A stretch of 64,000 nucleotides of DNA from NCBI GenBank assembly GCA_023415835.1, contig JAEZJK010000083.1:1-64000 (forward strand). The letters are read 5' to 3'. Below, piece after piece: positions 8,639 to 16,792 of the stretch. Both the position numbers and the translations under genes were made by a program. The stretch is from Bacillota bacterium (GTDB taxonomy: Bacteria > Bacillota > UBA4882 > UBA8346). Numbering within the stretch: the stretch's first letter is position 1; the number at the start of each line of letters is the position of its first letter. The notes beneath the pieces are model-generated. The model did no database searches. It worked only from the letters and a program-made list of their open reading frames with translations, and was not told the DNA's origin.

Positions 8639-8785
8639 CTAGTTCCAACTAGTAAAGGCTTCTTCGTAATTATTAGTGGTATAAACGTGATGTGCCGTAA
8701 AAACGTACTCTATTCCCGTCAATTGGGCTAGCTTAAAATTACACGCGGCCATCCGATATATAAAACCTGCTAAACATACATTTCA
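8639..8785 (-). pseudogene. 3' fragment of an MBL-fold-like gene (tentative)
   Basis: The minus strand encodes an open frame of about 48 codons ending at 8639, readable as 'CLAGFIYRMAACNFKLAQL' followed by 'TGIEYVFTAHHVYTTNNYEEAFTSWN' in two adjoining parts. The pattern of a small helix, then E-Y-V-F-T-A-H-H and a final helix, resembles the C-terminal end of some metallo-hydrolases. The frame has no supported start and stops resembling anything where the rlmH gene begins, so it looks like the stump of a gene cut off at the rlmH junction. The rest of 8417-8788 shows no gene. Confidence 0.3.
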
Positions 8786-8788
8786 ACG

Positions 8789-9268
8789 TTACTTGTGATA
8801 CGGTTCCCCCCGGTTAATCTTACACGCCCTGTAGATCTGCTCCAACAAAATCACCCGGAATAACTGGTGCGGGAAGGTGAACTCCGAGAAACTCAATTTC
8901 AAATCGGCTTTCTTTAGCAACTCCTCATCCAAACCCAAGGAACCCCCGATCACTAAGGTTATCGGCACTCCATTGGCCTCCTTATCCTTGATCAACTCTG
9001 CAAAATTAACGGAACTAAGCTGCCGCCCTTTCCGGTCGAGCATGATCAAATACTCCCCTGCCCCAAGCTGACGTGAAATCGCCTCTGCTTCCCGTTCCAA
9101 CACTTGTCTTTCTTGGGCCGGGCTAGCATTTTCAGGGCACGGCAAATCGGGCACTTCCCTAATCTCCAACTTCAGATAAGGCTTAAGCCGTTTTAAATAC
9201 TCTGCTTGGGCCGCTTGAAAATAGGCCCCTTTCAGCTTTCCGACGGTGACGATTTTAATTAGAAGCAT
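8789..9268 (-). CDS. rlmH: RlmH, 23S rRNA pseudouridine-1915 N3-methyltransferase (copy 1)
   Basis: The 159-residue length is exactly that of the SPOUT-class RlmH family. The SAM-binding trefoil-knot motifs are present: 'ITLVIGGSLGL' near residues 102-113 and 'LSFSEFTFPHQLFRVILLEQIYRA' (read as two parts) near the C-terminus, ending in the family-typical 'INRGEPYHK'. RlmH methylates the N3 of pseudouridine 1915 in helix 69 of 23S rRNA. AGGAGAATTTA precedes the ATG. A second copy lies at 13831-14310; by manual alignment they differ at about 21 of 159 residues. Most genomes have one rlmH. Confidence 0.95.
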   Translation of the reverse strand: MLLIKIVTVGKLKGAYFQAAQAEYLKRLKPYLKLEIREVPDLPCPENASPAQERQVLEREAEAISRQLGAGEYLIMLDRKGRQLSSVNFAELIKDKEANGVPITLVIGGSLGLDEELLKKADLKLSFSEFTFPHQLFRVILLEQIYRACKINRGEPYHK

Positions 9269-9491
9269 TAAATTCTCCTATTTATAATAGGATAGCCAAC
9301 TTTATGCCGATCCCTGAGATATATCGCATTGTCTAAAATCTAAGGGGCAATCTCAAAAGAAACCGCTATTTTTTGTTATTTTCTAATTCCGTGAACAAAA
9401 CGAAACGAATATCCAGCGAAACCCTTAATGCCTCTCCAATAATCTCAATAATCCAATCTCGGCGGCCATTTGCTTTAACAATAAGTGTTAC

Positions 9492-10328
9492 TCATTTTTT
9501 ACAAATGAACATACCTGATTCCGTTGTGACATAAATCCTCCCATTGATTCTTATTAAATTTTGGACAAAACTCCTAAATTCCTCTGCCTGGGACATAGCT
9601 AACAATTCGACGCCTGGTTTTAATCCATTGCAGGATAAGATATAATCCACCAGCAGTTGAGGTTCGGTAATATTCAATGAATTTTCATACCTAATGACCC
9701 TAATATCTTGAAAATAGTTACTTAAATGATCCCTACCATTATCTAACGAGAAATTATTTTCTACTGTACCAAGGACCTCTTCATAACTGTTATTTTGTAA
9801 AAATTGATGGATCAGTTGTTTCATCTCACGCATATTATTAGAACCGATGGTACTAGCGTAAAATATACCATCAGGTTTTAAAACTTTAAAAATTTCCGAT
9901 AATGCTCTATCCAAATTCGGAACATGGTATAACATATGATTGGCAATAACCGTATCAAAATAGTCGTTTGAAAAATCGATCTGTTCGGCATTGATCAGTT
10001 CATATGTAAATTTGACTTCCGACGTTTGCAAATTTTGTCGGGCTTCATTTAACATCCCTTCTGAAAAATCGGAAAGCGTGATCTCCCAATCTAAGGGAAT
10101 ACGTGTACCATTGACTTGCCAAAGCATTCCCGTACCACAACCCAGTTCAAGTATTTTCAAATTCTCTTTTTTCTCTAGTTGATCGAATACCCAGAGGGGC
10201 CATGGATACTTGTTTGTGGCACATTTAGCATGCAGCTGAATTCTGGCATTGAATTTGGCCGCATTGTTATATTGTTGTTGTTTTAAATTATTGAGGGTTT
10301 TAACTTCATATTCTGGTTTTTCCTGCAT
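9492..10328 (-). CDS. Class I SAM-dependent methyltransferase
   Basis: A methyltransferase-11/25 type Rossmann fold: motif I is 'LKILELGCGTGML' near residue 55, an acidic strand end follows ('ITLSDFSEGMLNEARQNL'), then 'FDTVIANHMLYHVPNLDRAL' (motif IV region) and 'EIFKVLKPDGIFYAST'. The start at ATG 10328 is chosen because GAGG lies 8 nt upstream; the frame stays open to a GTG at 10373 without a ribosome site. It is transcribed after the AraC/GyrI-like regulator on the same strand. The substrate is unknown, but this class often acts on small molecules. Confidence 0.85.
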   Translation of the reverse strand: MQEKPEYEVKTLNNLKQQQYNNAAKFNARIQLHAKCATNKYPWPLWVFDQLEKKENLKILELGCGTGMLWQVNGTRIPLDWEITLSDFSEGMLNEARQNLQTSEVKFTYELINAEQIDFSNDYFDTVIANHMLYHVPNLDRALSEIFKVLKPDGIFYASTIGSNNMREMKQLIHQFLQNNSYEEVLGTVENNFSLDNGRDHLSNYFQDIRVIRYENSLNITEPQLLVDYILSCNGLKPGVELLAMSQAEEFRSFVQNLIRINGRIYVTTESGMFICKK

Positions 10329-10459
10329 GCTCATCGCCTCTTTCCATCTTTTTAAAGTTTGAAAACCGTTCACGACTGTTTTGATTAGGTAATGTCATGA
10401 TACGTTTATCAAAGCATACCATATTTGGGAAAAGTGCATTTGACCATTTTTGCAGTATT

Positions 10460-11311
10460 TTATTGTTTAATTGGGACATATAGGAGAAATTGTTTAGTTT
10501 GGTTATAATTCCGTTCATAAAGTTCAAAAAAGTGGATTCCAATTCGATTTAAGGTAAGGCCCGAGAGCAAAATCGCCTTCCAAACATCAGCCGCCACCAA
10601 TCGATGGATTCCCTCCATACTGTTTTTATATTTAAAAATTGCATAATCCGAAGCTTCCAATGTCAACTCAACAAGTCCACTGGGGATCTGCTCCGATTTC
10701 TTTTGAAATCCAGCAAAATAATCGATGGCTTCACCTGCAACCGCTTCACCTCCAGTCACATTATACATTCTTTCAATGGCATTACCTAAAATGTAATCGG
10801 CGATAAACTGGTTAAAAAAGGATGTCACTTTCGGCAGTTCTTCAACAATATCCGGATTAAACCAAATATGTCTTCCAATCAATTTTACGGTTCCAGGATT
10901 CTGTATCTGAAAGTCGACAATCATTTCCCGATGCAAGTTTTTAAATTGCCGCTCCACCACCTTAATCCGCGGGCAGGTAGGTAATTGAGGAATAGTCCTT
11001 CTATATTCGACAGGAGTTATCCCATATAAGTTCTTAAACTTCCTGGTAAAAGCTTCATGGGATTCAAACCCAAAATCCAATGCAATATCAATCATCCTAC
11101 CTGAAGTCATCTTAAGTCTCTTAGCGGCTTCAGCCATTTTTCGCCCGTCAATATATTCCTTAACGTTTTTTCCAGTTAGAGTCTTAAAAATCCGGGTGAA
11201 ATAAAACTTTGAGATATGATATCGCTCTGCCAATTCATCAACAGCAATATTTCGATTAAGATTATTTTCAATAAATTCGATAGTCTCATTAATCATTTGA
11301 AAATATTCCAT
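10460..11311 (-). CDS. AraC-family regulator with a GyrI-like effector domain
   Basis: In this 283-residue protein, residues 1-105 are the double helix-turn-helix AraC domain ('VDELAERYHISKFYFTRIFK' and 'IALDFGFESHEAFTRKFK', ending 'ITPVEYR'). The C-terminal 160 residues fit the GyrI-like/effector-binding domain found in SoxS/Rob-type and BmrR-like multidrug sensors ('GLVELTLEASDYAIFKYK', 'IHFFELYE'). It probably senses small hydrophobic compounds and controls the adjacent methyltransferase, which starts 131 nt downstream. The ATG at 11311 has GGGAGAAATTTC upstream. Confidence 0.85.
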   Translation of the reverse strand: MEYFQMINETIEFIENNLNRNIAVDELAERYHISKFYFTRIFKTLTGKNVKEYIDGRKMAEAAKRLKMTSGRMIDIALDFGFESHEAFTRKFKNLYGITPVEYRRTIPQLPTCPRIKVVERQFKNLHREMIVDFQIQNPGTVKLIGRHIWFNPDIVEELPKVTSFFNQFIADYILGNAIERMYNVTGGEAVAGEAIDYFAGFQKKSEQIPSGLVELTLEASDYAIFKYKNSMEGIHRLVAADVWKAILLSGLTLNRIGIHFFELYERNYNQTKQFLLYVPIKQ

Positions 11312-11516
11312 GAAATTTCTCCCTTAATATGCAAAGAACTCATGTTAATCCCAACTCGACTTTTTAATGTTAAACACTTTTTACCATTGTTCCTTTAAAA
11401 ATATTCAATTTTTTCTATAGTCACCATGTCAAGGTTAAGGTACACCTTTTATTGTGTTTACGTCAATTGTACTATCATTGGCTGTTGGTTAGTTATAATT
11501 TTAGATATACCATTAT

Positions 11517-11810
11517 TTAAATAAGCAGAACCCATCTTTTTGCATAGACATCCTCCCTGCCTCTAAAGAGCGACATGAATAATTTGATTTTTTCCGTAGG
11601 GGTTGACAAATTATTAATATCCGTAATCTTAACTTCATCGCAATCCGCCTTAATCATTTCCGGCATTGATTCTTGCTCAGAAAATTCAAAAGGAATCCCT
11701 CGTTGTTCCGGAATTCCCAATTGAAGCTTTAAACTTTTAATTTCTTCTTTCAAGAGATTATTTTCATTTTGTAATAACTGATATTTTTCTAGCAACTCTT
11801 TAAAATCCAT
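11517..11810 (-). pseudogene. Truncated N-terminus of a TOTE conflict-system protein (AEP primase/helicase family)
   Basis: The 97-residue frame starts with a leucine-rich coiled coil ('LLEKYQLLQNENNLLKEEI'), then an acidic linker, then 'TEKIKLFMSLFRGREDVYA' and 'KRW', followed by four residues and a stop. The phrase K-I-x-L-F-x-S-L-F-R-G-R-E-D-V-Y-A-x-R-W is the entry to the archaeo-eukaryotic primase domain in TOTE conflict-system proteins, which normally continue for several hundred residues with a primase and a superfamily II helicase. Here everything after the Arg-Trp is missing. AAGAGGGACAAT before the ATG at 11810 is a good ribosome site. It lies beside an AAA/DUF4276 pair on the same strand. 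Confidence 0.65.
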
Positions 11811-11935
11811 ATTGTCCCTCTTAAAATTCATGACATCACAAAAAATTTGCTATAAAATGAGATGAAACAGTTGATATTCCCGATTCTTTTTTCATGTATT
11901 TTAAATAAGAATAATATTAAATGTTGATATTCATT

Positions 11936-12490
11936 CTAATCTGAAATCAGCCTTTGAATTCCCGATATAAACACCCGAAAACTATTCGACCGAGTATTAT
12001 CAGGATCAAGAAAAGGACCAATGGCGCGAGAACCGATTAATTTTTGATATGAGGGAGCCAAGCGTTGGAGTTCGACAAAAGGGTTAGGAAAAGCATCCGG
12101 GTTTCGAAAAAGCTTCTTATTCTGTTTATCAGCTAGTCCCGACAAACACAAACCTTTTTCAACTGCTGCAAGGTCTGCAAGATACCAACTTTCCAATTCA
12201 TAACATGCGATACGAATTAAGGTATCGGACTTGTCTGCTTCAATACATTTTTCCCGTAAATTGGCTTTTAGCTCAATGCAATCAGCGGAATCTTTATCCC
12301 TTAAAATAATAAATTTAGCGTTAAGGTTCAAATAACCACGTAACCTTTTAACCATTCGTTTTTCTAAATCTTGCTTCCCGTCAAATACAATTGTTCGATA
12401 AAAAATTCCTGCCGGGAGTATCCGTGGTAATAGTCCATCCAGCATTACGCTTGCTGATGGCTCTTCTAAAAAGAAAACCAATTCCTTCAT
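11936..12490 (-). CDS. DUF4276 family protein, TOPRIM-like, partner of the AAA ATPase
   Basis: The 184-residue protein shows the DUF4276 signature: 'KELVFFLEEPSAS' at the start (acidic pair 9-10), 'KFIILRDKDSADC' (acidic residues D65, D67 and D70), and 'IACYELESWYLADL' near residue 100. The early Glu and later D-x-D arrangement is that of TOPRIM-like nuclease folds, where they bind Mg2+. Its ATG overlaps the stop of the upstream ATPase gene (ATGA), so the two are translated together. Family precedent for ATPase-plus-TOPRIM pairs (OLD, PARIS, Gabija-like) suggests an anti-phage or anti-plasmid role; that role is inferred. Confidence 0.85.
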   Translation of the reverse strand: MKELVFFLEEPSASVMLDGLLPRILPAGIFYRTIVFDGKQDLEKRMVKRLRGYLNLNAKFIILRDKDSADCIELKANLREKCIEADKSDTLIRIACYELESWYLADLAAVEKGLCLSGLADKQNKKLFRNPDAFPNPFVELQRLAPSYQKLIGSRAIGPFLDPDNTRSNSFRVFISGIQRLISD

Positions 12491-13686
12491 TGGGGATCTG
12501 CCCCCTTGAAGAAGCCCTCTTTCCATAAATATCCCATCTGGTCTCCCGCTTCCATATAAGCCCTAATCTGTTCGTCATCCATTGCGCGCCGAATTTGGGT
12601 ATAACCATTCTCTTTAACTAACCAGAATACTTCATCCAATTGGGCGGCATTTAATAAATCGGGAGAATGCGTGGAAACAAATACTTGTCCCCCCCGCCTT
12701 GCATAATCACGAAATTCTTCCACCAATTCCCAAAGTAATTTTGGATATAGTTGGTTCTCTGGTTCTTCAATACATAATAAGGGATGGGGCTCCGGGTCAT
12801 GAAGCAATATAAGATAGGTAAACATTTTGATGGTACCATCTGAAACATATCGGTCAATAAAGGGATCTTTAAATGAACCGTCACGGAATTTAAGCAATAA
12901 TTTCCCATCCGGAGTAGGTTCCGGTACGATATCTCCAATCCCGGGAACACGATGTTTCATTTTTTTGAGAATTATTTTAAATCTGTCTGGATAATTCTCA
13001 TAGATATTATTGGCAACCACTTGTAAATTATCTCCGGTAATTGATAAATGCTCGGCATAACCTGCCGCATCCTTACTACCGCGCGCCATATCGATGTGAA
13101 AATCAGACACATGCCAACCCTCAATAAGTTGCCGAAAAGCATTAGCCGCTTTAAAACGTTGAAATTGTCCCAGACCCTTAATGGCTAAAACATCGATCCT
13201 CTCCAATATCTGATTTTCCCGATTGAGGTCTTCATCTGTCTTATCAAAATCCTCTTCGTTGGTGATAGCATATCCTTGGCCCATTCGGAAATCGAGGAAA
13301 TGAAACGGTGATCCTGAAGCGCCCCTTTTGTATCGCAAAATCTCCCGTTTTACGCATGGTTTACCCTTATCGCCATTTTCCAGGCCAAGCTCCAAACTAT
13401 ATGTGACCAATCGTTCCTTGCCTGTGATCTGCATACGATATTGAATTTCAATAATTATATCTTCTCCCACTTGACCGCGGGAGACCATTTCGAAATACCC
13501 GCCGCGGCTCTGCATCGCACGAGTAACGTTATAAGTCAAACAATCTTTTAAAAATCCAAATACATCAAAAAAAGTGCTTTTACCGCTTCCGTTTGCCCCT
13601 ACATTGATGGATAAAGAAGGTATATTTTGAATTTCAATTTCTTTTAATGCTTTAAAGTTCTTAACCCGAATGGTTACAATCTTCAT
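12487..13686 (-). CDS. AAA/SMC-like ATPase (OLD/AAA_21 class), partner of DUF4276
   Basis: A 399-residue ATPase with Walker A 'VGANGSGKSTFFDVFGFL' (residues 29-46), a central helical insertion ('DFDKTDEDLNRENQI'), Walker B 'LLCIEEPENQLYP' near 300, and the switch region 'VFVSTHSPDLLNAA' near 340. 'FRDGSFKDPFIDRYVSDGTIKM' (in two parts) is the ABC-like signature region with S-D-G-T in place of L-S-x-G. This is the RecF/OLD-type ABC ATPase layout seen in defence systems. It overlaps the DUF4276 gene by 4 nt. The start is the ATG at 13686 after AAGGAGGTTTCCTA. Confidence 0.9.
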   Translation of the reverse strand: MKIVTIRVKNFKALKEIEIQNIPSLSINVGANGSGKSTFFDVFGFLKDCLTYNVTRAMQSRGGYFEMVSRGQVGEDIIIEIQYRMQITGKERLVTYSLELGLENGDKGKPCVKREILRYKRGASGSPFHFLDFRMGQGYAITNEEDFDKTDEDLNRENQILERIDVLAIKGLGQFQRFKAANAFRQLIEGWHVSDFHIDMARGSKDAAGYAEHLSITGDNLQVVANNIYENYPDRFKIILKKMKHRVPGIGDIVPEPTPDGKLLLKFRDGSFKDPFIDRYVSDGTIKMFTYLILLHDPEPHPLLCIEEPENQLYPKLLWELVEEFRDYARRGGQVFVSTHSPDLLNAAQLDEVFWLVKENGYTQIRRAMDDEQIRAYMEAGDQMGYLWKEGFFKGADPQ

Positions 13687-13830
13687 TAGGAAACCTCCTT
13701 ACTTTGGAGCATGGTTTATCAATTCGATATATGCCATATTTTTTCCTGTTTTATAAGATAACTATCCTAATAAAACCAGGAGCTTTTTTCAAGAATGAAA
13801 ATTTTATTACCTTAGGTTCATTCTACACTA

Positions 13831-14310
13831 TCACTTGTGGTATTTCTCCCCCCGGTTAATCTTACACGCCCTGTAGATCTGCTCCAACAAAATCACCCGG
13901 AATAACTGGTGCGGGAAGGTGAACTCCGAGAAACTCAATTTCAAATCGGCTTTCTTTAATAGCTCATCTGCCAAACCTAACGAGCCACCGATCACTAAGG
14001 TTATCGGCACTCCATTGGCTTCCTTTTCCTTGATCAACTCCGCGAACTTAACGGAACTCTGCTGCTGCCCTTTCCGGTCGAGAGCTATTAAATATTCTCC
14101 CGCCGTAAGCTGACGCGTGATCGCCTCTCCTTCCCGTTGCAACACCTGTTCCTCTTGGGCCGGGCTATAATTATCAGGGCAAGGCAAATCGGGCACTTCC
14201 TTGATCTCCAACTTAAGATAAGGCTTTAACCTTTTCAAATATTCCGACTGTGCCGCTTGAAAATATGGCTCTTTCAGCTTTCCGGCTGTGACGATTTTAA
14301 TTTGGAGCAT
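13831..14310 (-). CDS. rlmH: RlmH, 23S rRNA pseudouridine-1915 N3-methyltransferase (copy 2)
   Basis: Same length as copy 1 (159 residues) with all core motifs intact: 'ITLVIGGSLGL', 'FPHQLFRVILLEQIYRA', 'INRGEKYHK'. The last 112 nt of near-3' coding sequence (13847-13958) are identical to 8805-8916 in copy 1, whereas the 5' halves have diverged, which suggests gene conversion or a recent partial exchange. Its ATG overlaps by one base the TAA of the upstream IMP cyclohydrolase gene, so the two are translationally coupled. Which copy is the ancestral one cannot be decided from sequence. Confidence 0.95.
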   Translation of the reverse strand: MLQIKIVTAGKLKEPYFQAAQSEYLKRLKPYLKLEIKEVPDLPCPDNYSPAQEEQVLQREGEAITRQLTAGEYLIALDRKGQQQSSVKFAELIKEKEANGVPITLVIGGSLGLADELLKKADLKLSFSEFTFPHQLFRVILLEQIYRACKINRGEKYHK

Positions 14311-15032
14311 TATGTATGTTTATTGATAATCTTCATTTTGATTTTATTTCCTTCGCAACTTACAAACTTCACCACTAACGACACTTTATTCTCCCCATCG
14401 AGCAGATCCCAATAAAATTCAACTGTTTTGTCGATATCATCGAACACCCTTACCAACTTGGGATCTCCCGCGAAAGACGGCAAAGGCTCCCCGTCGCCTT
14501 GATAGGTTTGGATACAATGGCCGTAGCCGGGAATAAACTGATCGAAATAATAAAAAGCCCGTTGGCAATAATCGGGGTTTTGCCCTTCCGCTTTTAAGAT
14601 CGATAAAGTGTAACTGGGGATCCCATTCAAATCCAATATACCGGAGATCCGCGGCGTATAATTGGGCGCGTCAGGCTCGAATTCCCTCGTTTTTAGCGCC
14701 TCAGTGAAAGTCTTTCCCTGGTTCAAAAAATCATAGATGGTGTCGGTCTGGTCGCCATTGGTGACGATATGGCAATCATTAAGCTCTTTAATTGGATAAT
14801 AAATGATCAAAGAAGGGTCTTCCATCTTGCTTTCATCAAAGGCCTTGGTCCGGACGAAATCACCGTCTTTCACGAAAATCCGGTTCCGGCTATTAACACT
14901 TCGCCCCATAATCCAATATACTTGGATATAATTTTGCCGATCCGGGCTTTGCCCGATGATTATGCCCCTTCCGGGGTAGGTATTTTTTTTTAAATTGTCC
15001 TCGTTTGATAGAGCGATTTTTTCCATGTCCAT
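14310..15032 (-). CDS. PurO-like IMP cyclohydrolase family protein
   Basis: The 240-residue sequence matches the IMP cyclohydrolase family first described in archaea (PurO): 'NTYPGRGIIIGQS', 'IQVYWIMGRSVNSRNRIFV', 'DPSLIIYYPI' and 'HIVTNGDQTDTIYDFL'. The enzyme closes the purine ring (FAICAR to IMP); bacterial members are often annotated this way but few have been tested. ATG 15032 is preferred because AAAAGG lies about 9 nt upstream; an ATG at 15041 is also in frame. It forms a two-gene unit with rlmH copy 2. No other purine gene is nearby. Confidence 0.8.
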   Translation of the reverse strand: MDMEKIALSNEDNLKKNTYPGRGIIIGQSPDRQNYIQVYWIMGRSVNSRNRIFVKDGDFVRTKAFDESKMEDPSLIIYYPIKELNDCHIVTNGDQTDTIYDFLNQGKTFTEALKTREFEPDAPNYTPRISGILDLNGIPSYTLSILKAEGQNPDYCQRAFYYFDQFIPGYGHCIQTYQGDGEPLPSFAGDPKLVRVFDDIDKTVEFYWDLLDGENKVSLVVKFVSCEGNKIKMKIINKHT

Positions 15033-15367
15033 TTCAATCATCCTTTTGCTTTTTTCTCAATATTTACATTTTACCATAGAAATGGTTAGATGCAATGGAT
15101 TAAAGTTCAAGGCTATTTCTCATCCAACAATGATTTCATTTTTACAACAGTATCCGTTCCTGAATTTGAATCTCCATTCTTTTATGGAAAATTATTCTAA
15201 AGTGGTGGAAATTTATGCCGAATATAAAAAAAGATGTTAAATCTGCTTTGTTAAATTCATAACACGTTATACCAAAACGCCGCTTCCAAATTGACAAAGT
15301 AGAAAAGCAGATTGAAAGACAGCCATCAGCCACTTCCAAGATGAATAATTTTGAAAGGAGGGTTTAA
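15033..15367. other. Divergent intergenic region between the PurO-like gene and the HU-like gene
   Basis: No gene is supported in these 335 bases. A plus-strand run of codons from about 15130 to 15240 ('FLQQYPFLNLNLHSFMENY' and 'SKVVEIYAEYKKRC') has protein-like composition and could be the tail of a lost gene, but it has no ribosome site and no recognised family. AAAGGAGGG at its right end serves the HU-like gene. Confidence 0.4.
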
Positions 15368-15760
15368 ATGGCAAAGAAAATTCAAGCATGGACGGAGTTT
15401 GGACCCCGCATCGAACTGGCCGCCACGATGACAAGCAACGAACTGATCGAAAACATCCTCGCCGCCACTAATCAAAGCCGCGGCAGCGTACTGGCAGTCC
15501 TGTCCGAATTGGACGTGCAGATTGAGGCCGGGCTCAAGTCCGGGCGGATCATCCACTTGCCCAACGGCACTCATTACGAACCCATCGGCAAAAAAGACGG
15601 TTCTATTGATATTAACGTCCGCGTCAACCCCGATGTGGATAAGCGCGTCAACTCCGAATTCTGCGGCAAATGGATCAACTCAGCCAATATCGGCAAAAGC
15701 CAGGACGAGATCATCTCCCTGTGGAACGAAGCCCATCCTGATGATCTAGTCGAAGCGTAG
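15368..15760 (+). CDS. HU-like DNA-binding domain protein
   Basis: A 130-residue protein whose first half follows the HU/IHF fold in its extended variant: 'TSNELIENILAATNQSRGSV', then 'LAVLSELDVQIEAGLKSGRI' and 'IHLPNGTHYEPIGK'. This resembles the HU-DNA-binding domain (PF14848 type), which is followed here by a beta-rich tail ('DINVRVNPDVDKRVN'). It probably binds DNA with little sequence specificity and may act in nucleoid structure. The ribosome site AAAGGAGGG is strong. Just downstream lie a 32-nt palindrome and a degenerate tandem repeat, which may be connected but need not be. Confidence 0.7.
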   Translation: MAKKIQAWTEFGPRIELAATMTSNELIENILAATNQSRGSVLAVLSELDVQIEAGLKSGRIIHLPNGTHYEPIGKKDGSIDINVRVNPDVDKRVNSEFCGKWINSANIGKSQDEIISLWNEAHPDDLVEA

Positions 15761-15818
15761 AAAATAAGCACATTCTCATTTATTTTTACTTTTCGGACGG
15801 CCACCCACCGTAAAAAAT

Positions 15819-15850
15819 TAAGCGGCTTAATTTTAAAATTGAGCCGCTTA
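15819..15850. repeat. 32-nt near-perfect palindrome
   Basis: TAAGCGGCTTAATTTT is followed directly by its reverse complement with one G-T wobble. It overlaps the first two units of the 21-22 nt array and lies 59 nt after the HU-like gene, so it may stall transcription or end that transcript, though there is no clear T run. Confidence 0.7.
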
Positions 15851-15992
15851 ATTTCAAAGTATCGCTAGCGTAATTTTAAATTATCGCTGGCTTAATTTTC
15901 AAGTTTCACTAACTTAATTTCAAAATGTCGCCGGCTTAATTTTTAGATCGAGCCAAGGAATTTTGAACCTTAGCCGGAGGAATTTTTATTAG
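15822..15992. repeat. Degenerate tandem array, about eight units of 21-22 nt
   Basis: Units begin at 15822, 15843, 15864, 15886, 15908, 15930, 15952 and 15973, spaced 21, 21, 22, 22, 22, 22 and 21 nt. Each has GC-rich ends (GCYGGC-like) and an AT-rich core (TTAATTTT). The last two units replace CTTAATT with AGGAATT. No spacer-repeat alternation is seen, so it is not a CRISPR array. Confidence 0.8.
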
Positions 15993-16768
15993 GCTAAATC
16001 GAACTGGCAAACTGTATGCCGTTCACCTCACCCTGCTCGATAATTGATTAGTCATAGCTACTTGAGTGCCTCTCCCCTCTCCACGAACGTTACCAATTAT
16101 GATTGTTTGGAGAGGGACAGCTTGTTTTATTTCCGGTTTTAGTTACTTTTCAATAAATACCTATAAAAAAGGAGAGACAAAAACTCAAATCAGCCATACT
16201 TCCCCTCTCCCGACCTTCAAAAAAGCTTCTGTTACGGGAGAGGGGAGCAGCACTATGTTTCATCAAACATCTACAGTTCCGAACAGGGGTGAGGCGCCGC
16301 CTCTTTTCCCCAAACAAAAAAAGCCGCCATTTTCAGCAGCTTTGATTTTACTAATCTATTTCTTCTTCTGACTCTTAACCGTCTCAATATAATTCAAATT
16401 CATTTTCAACAAAATTCCTCTTCTTCCTTACCCAAAACGTCAGGCCTGTAAGGCAAGTCAAAAGGGAAAAAGGTAAAGGATAAAAAACAATTTACGCTTT
16501 ATCATTGAAACTGTGCAACCACCAACCTTTGCAGCCTATTTAAAAAACACGCAACGCCCGGCAAACCCTTTTAAAGGATAGGATCGCTTTTAGACTATAA
16601 GGTTACAAAACAGAATAAGCGAGTGTCAAACAACGCAGCAATACGCAGCCCATCACACCGCACTCAAAGAATCCGGCAAAACCAAATAAACCAACCTACA
16701 ATAATAACATCCGAAAAAAATGAGTCTAACCATCACCGCTACGAAGCTAAACCTCCCGGATACCACAA
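15993..16768. other. Long gene-free intergenic region
   Basis: Nearly 800 bases hold no gene I can support. Open frames here lack ribosome sites and have low-complexity translations rich in Pro and Ser. Pyrimidine-rich CCCTCTCC/GGAGAGGG inverted segments occur around 16070-16110 and 16200-16245, giving possible secondary structure, but no known RNA family was recognised. Confidence 0.5.
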
Positions 16769-16792
16769 TAAAAGAGGCTTGCGCCTCTTTTT
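16769..16792 (-). terminator. Terminator of the htrA-type protease gene
   Basis: The minus strand forms a stem of AAAGAGGC/GCCTCTTT with a short CAA-type loop and a T run on both sides, so it can act in both directions. It begins right at the stop codon of the protease gene. Confidence 0.75.

Noticed and set aside
15822..15992. Tandem array as a CRISPR
   Set aside because: Units are contiguous with no unique spacers and vary from copy to copy; no cas genes are nearby.
16066..16371. Rightward 101-residue frame
   Set aside because: Pro/Ser/Thr-rich low-complexity translation without a ribosome site, across pyrimidine-rich inverted segments; most likely non-coding.
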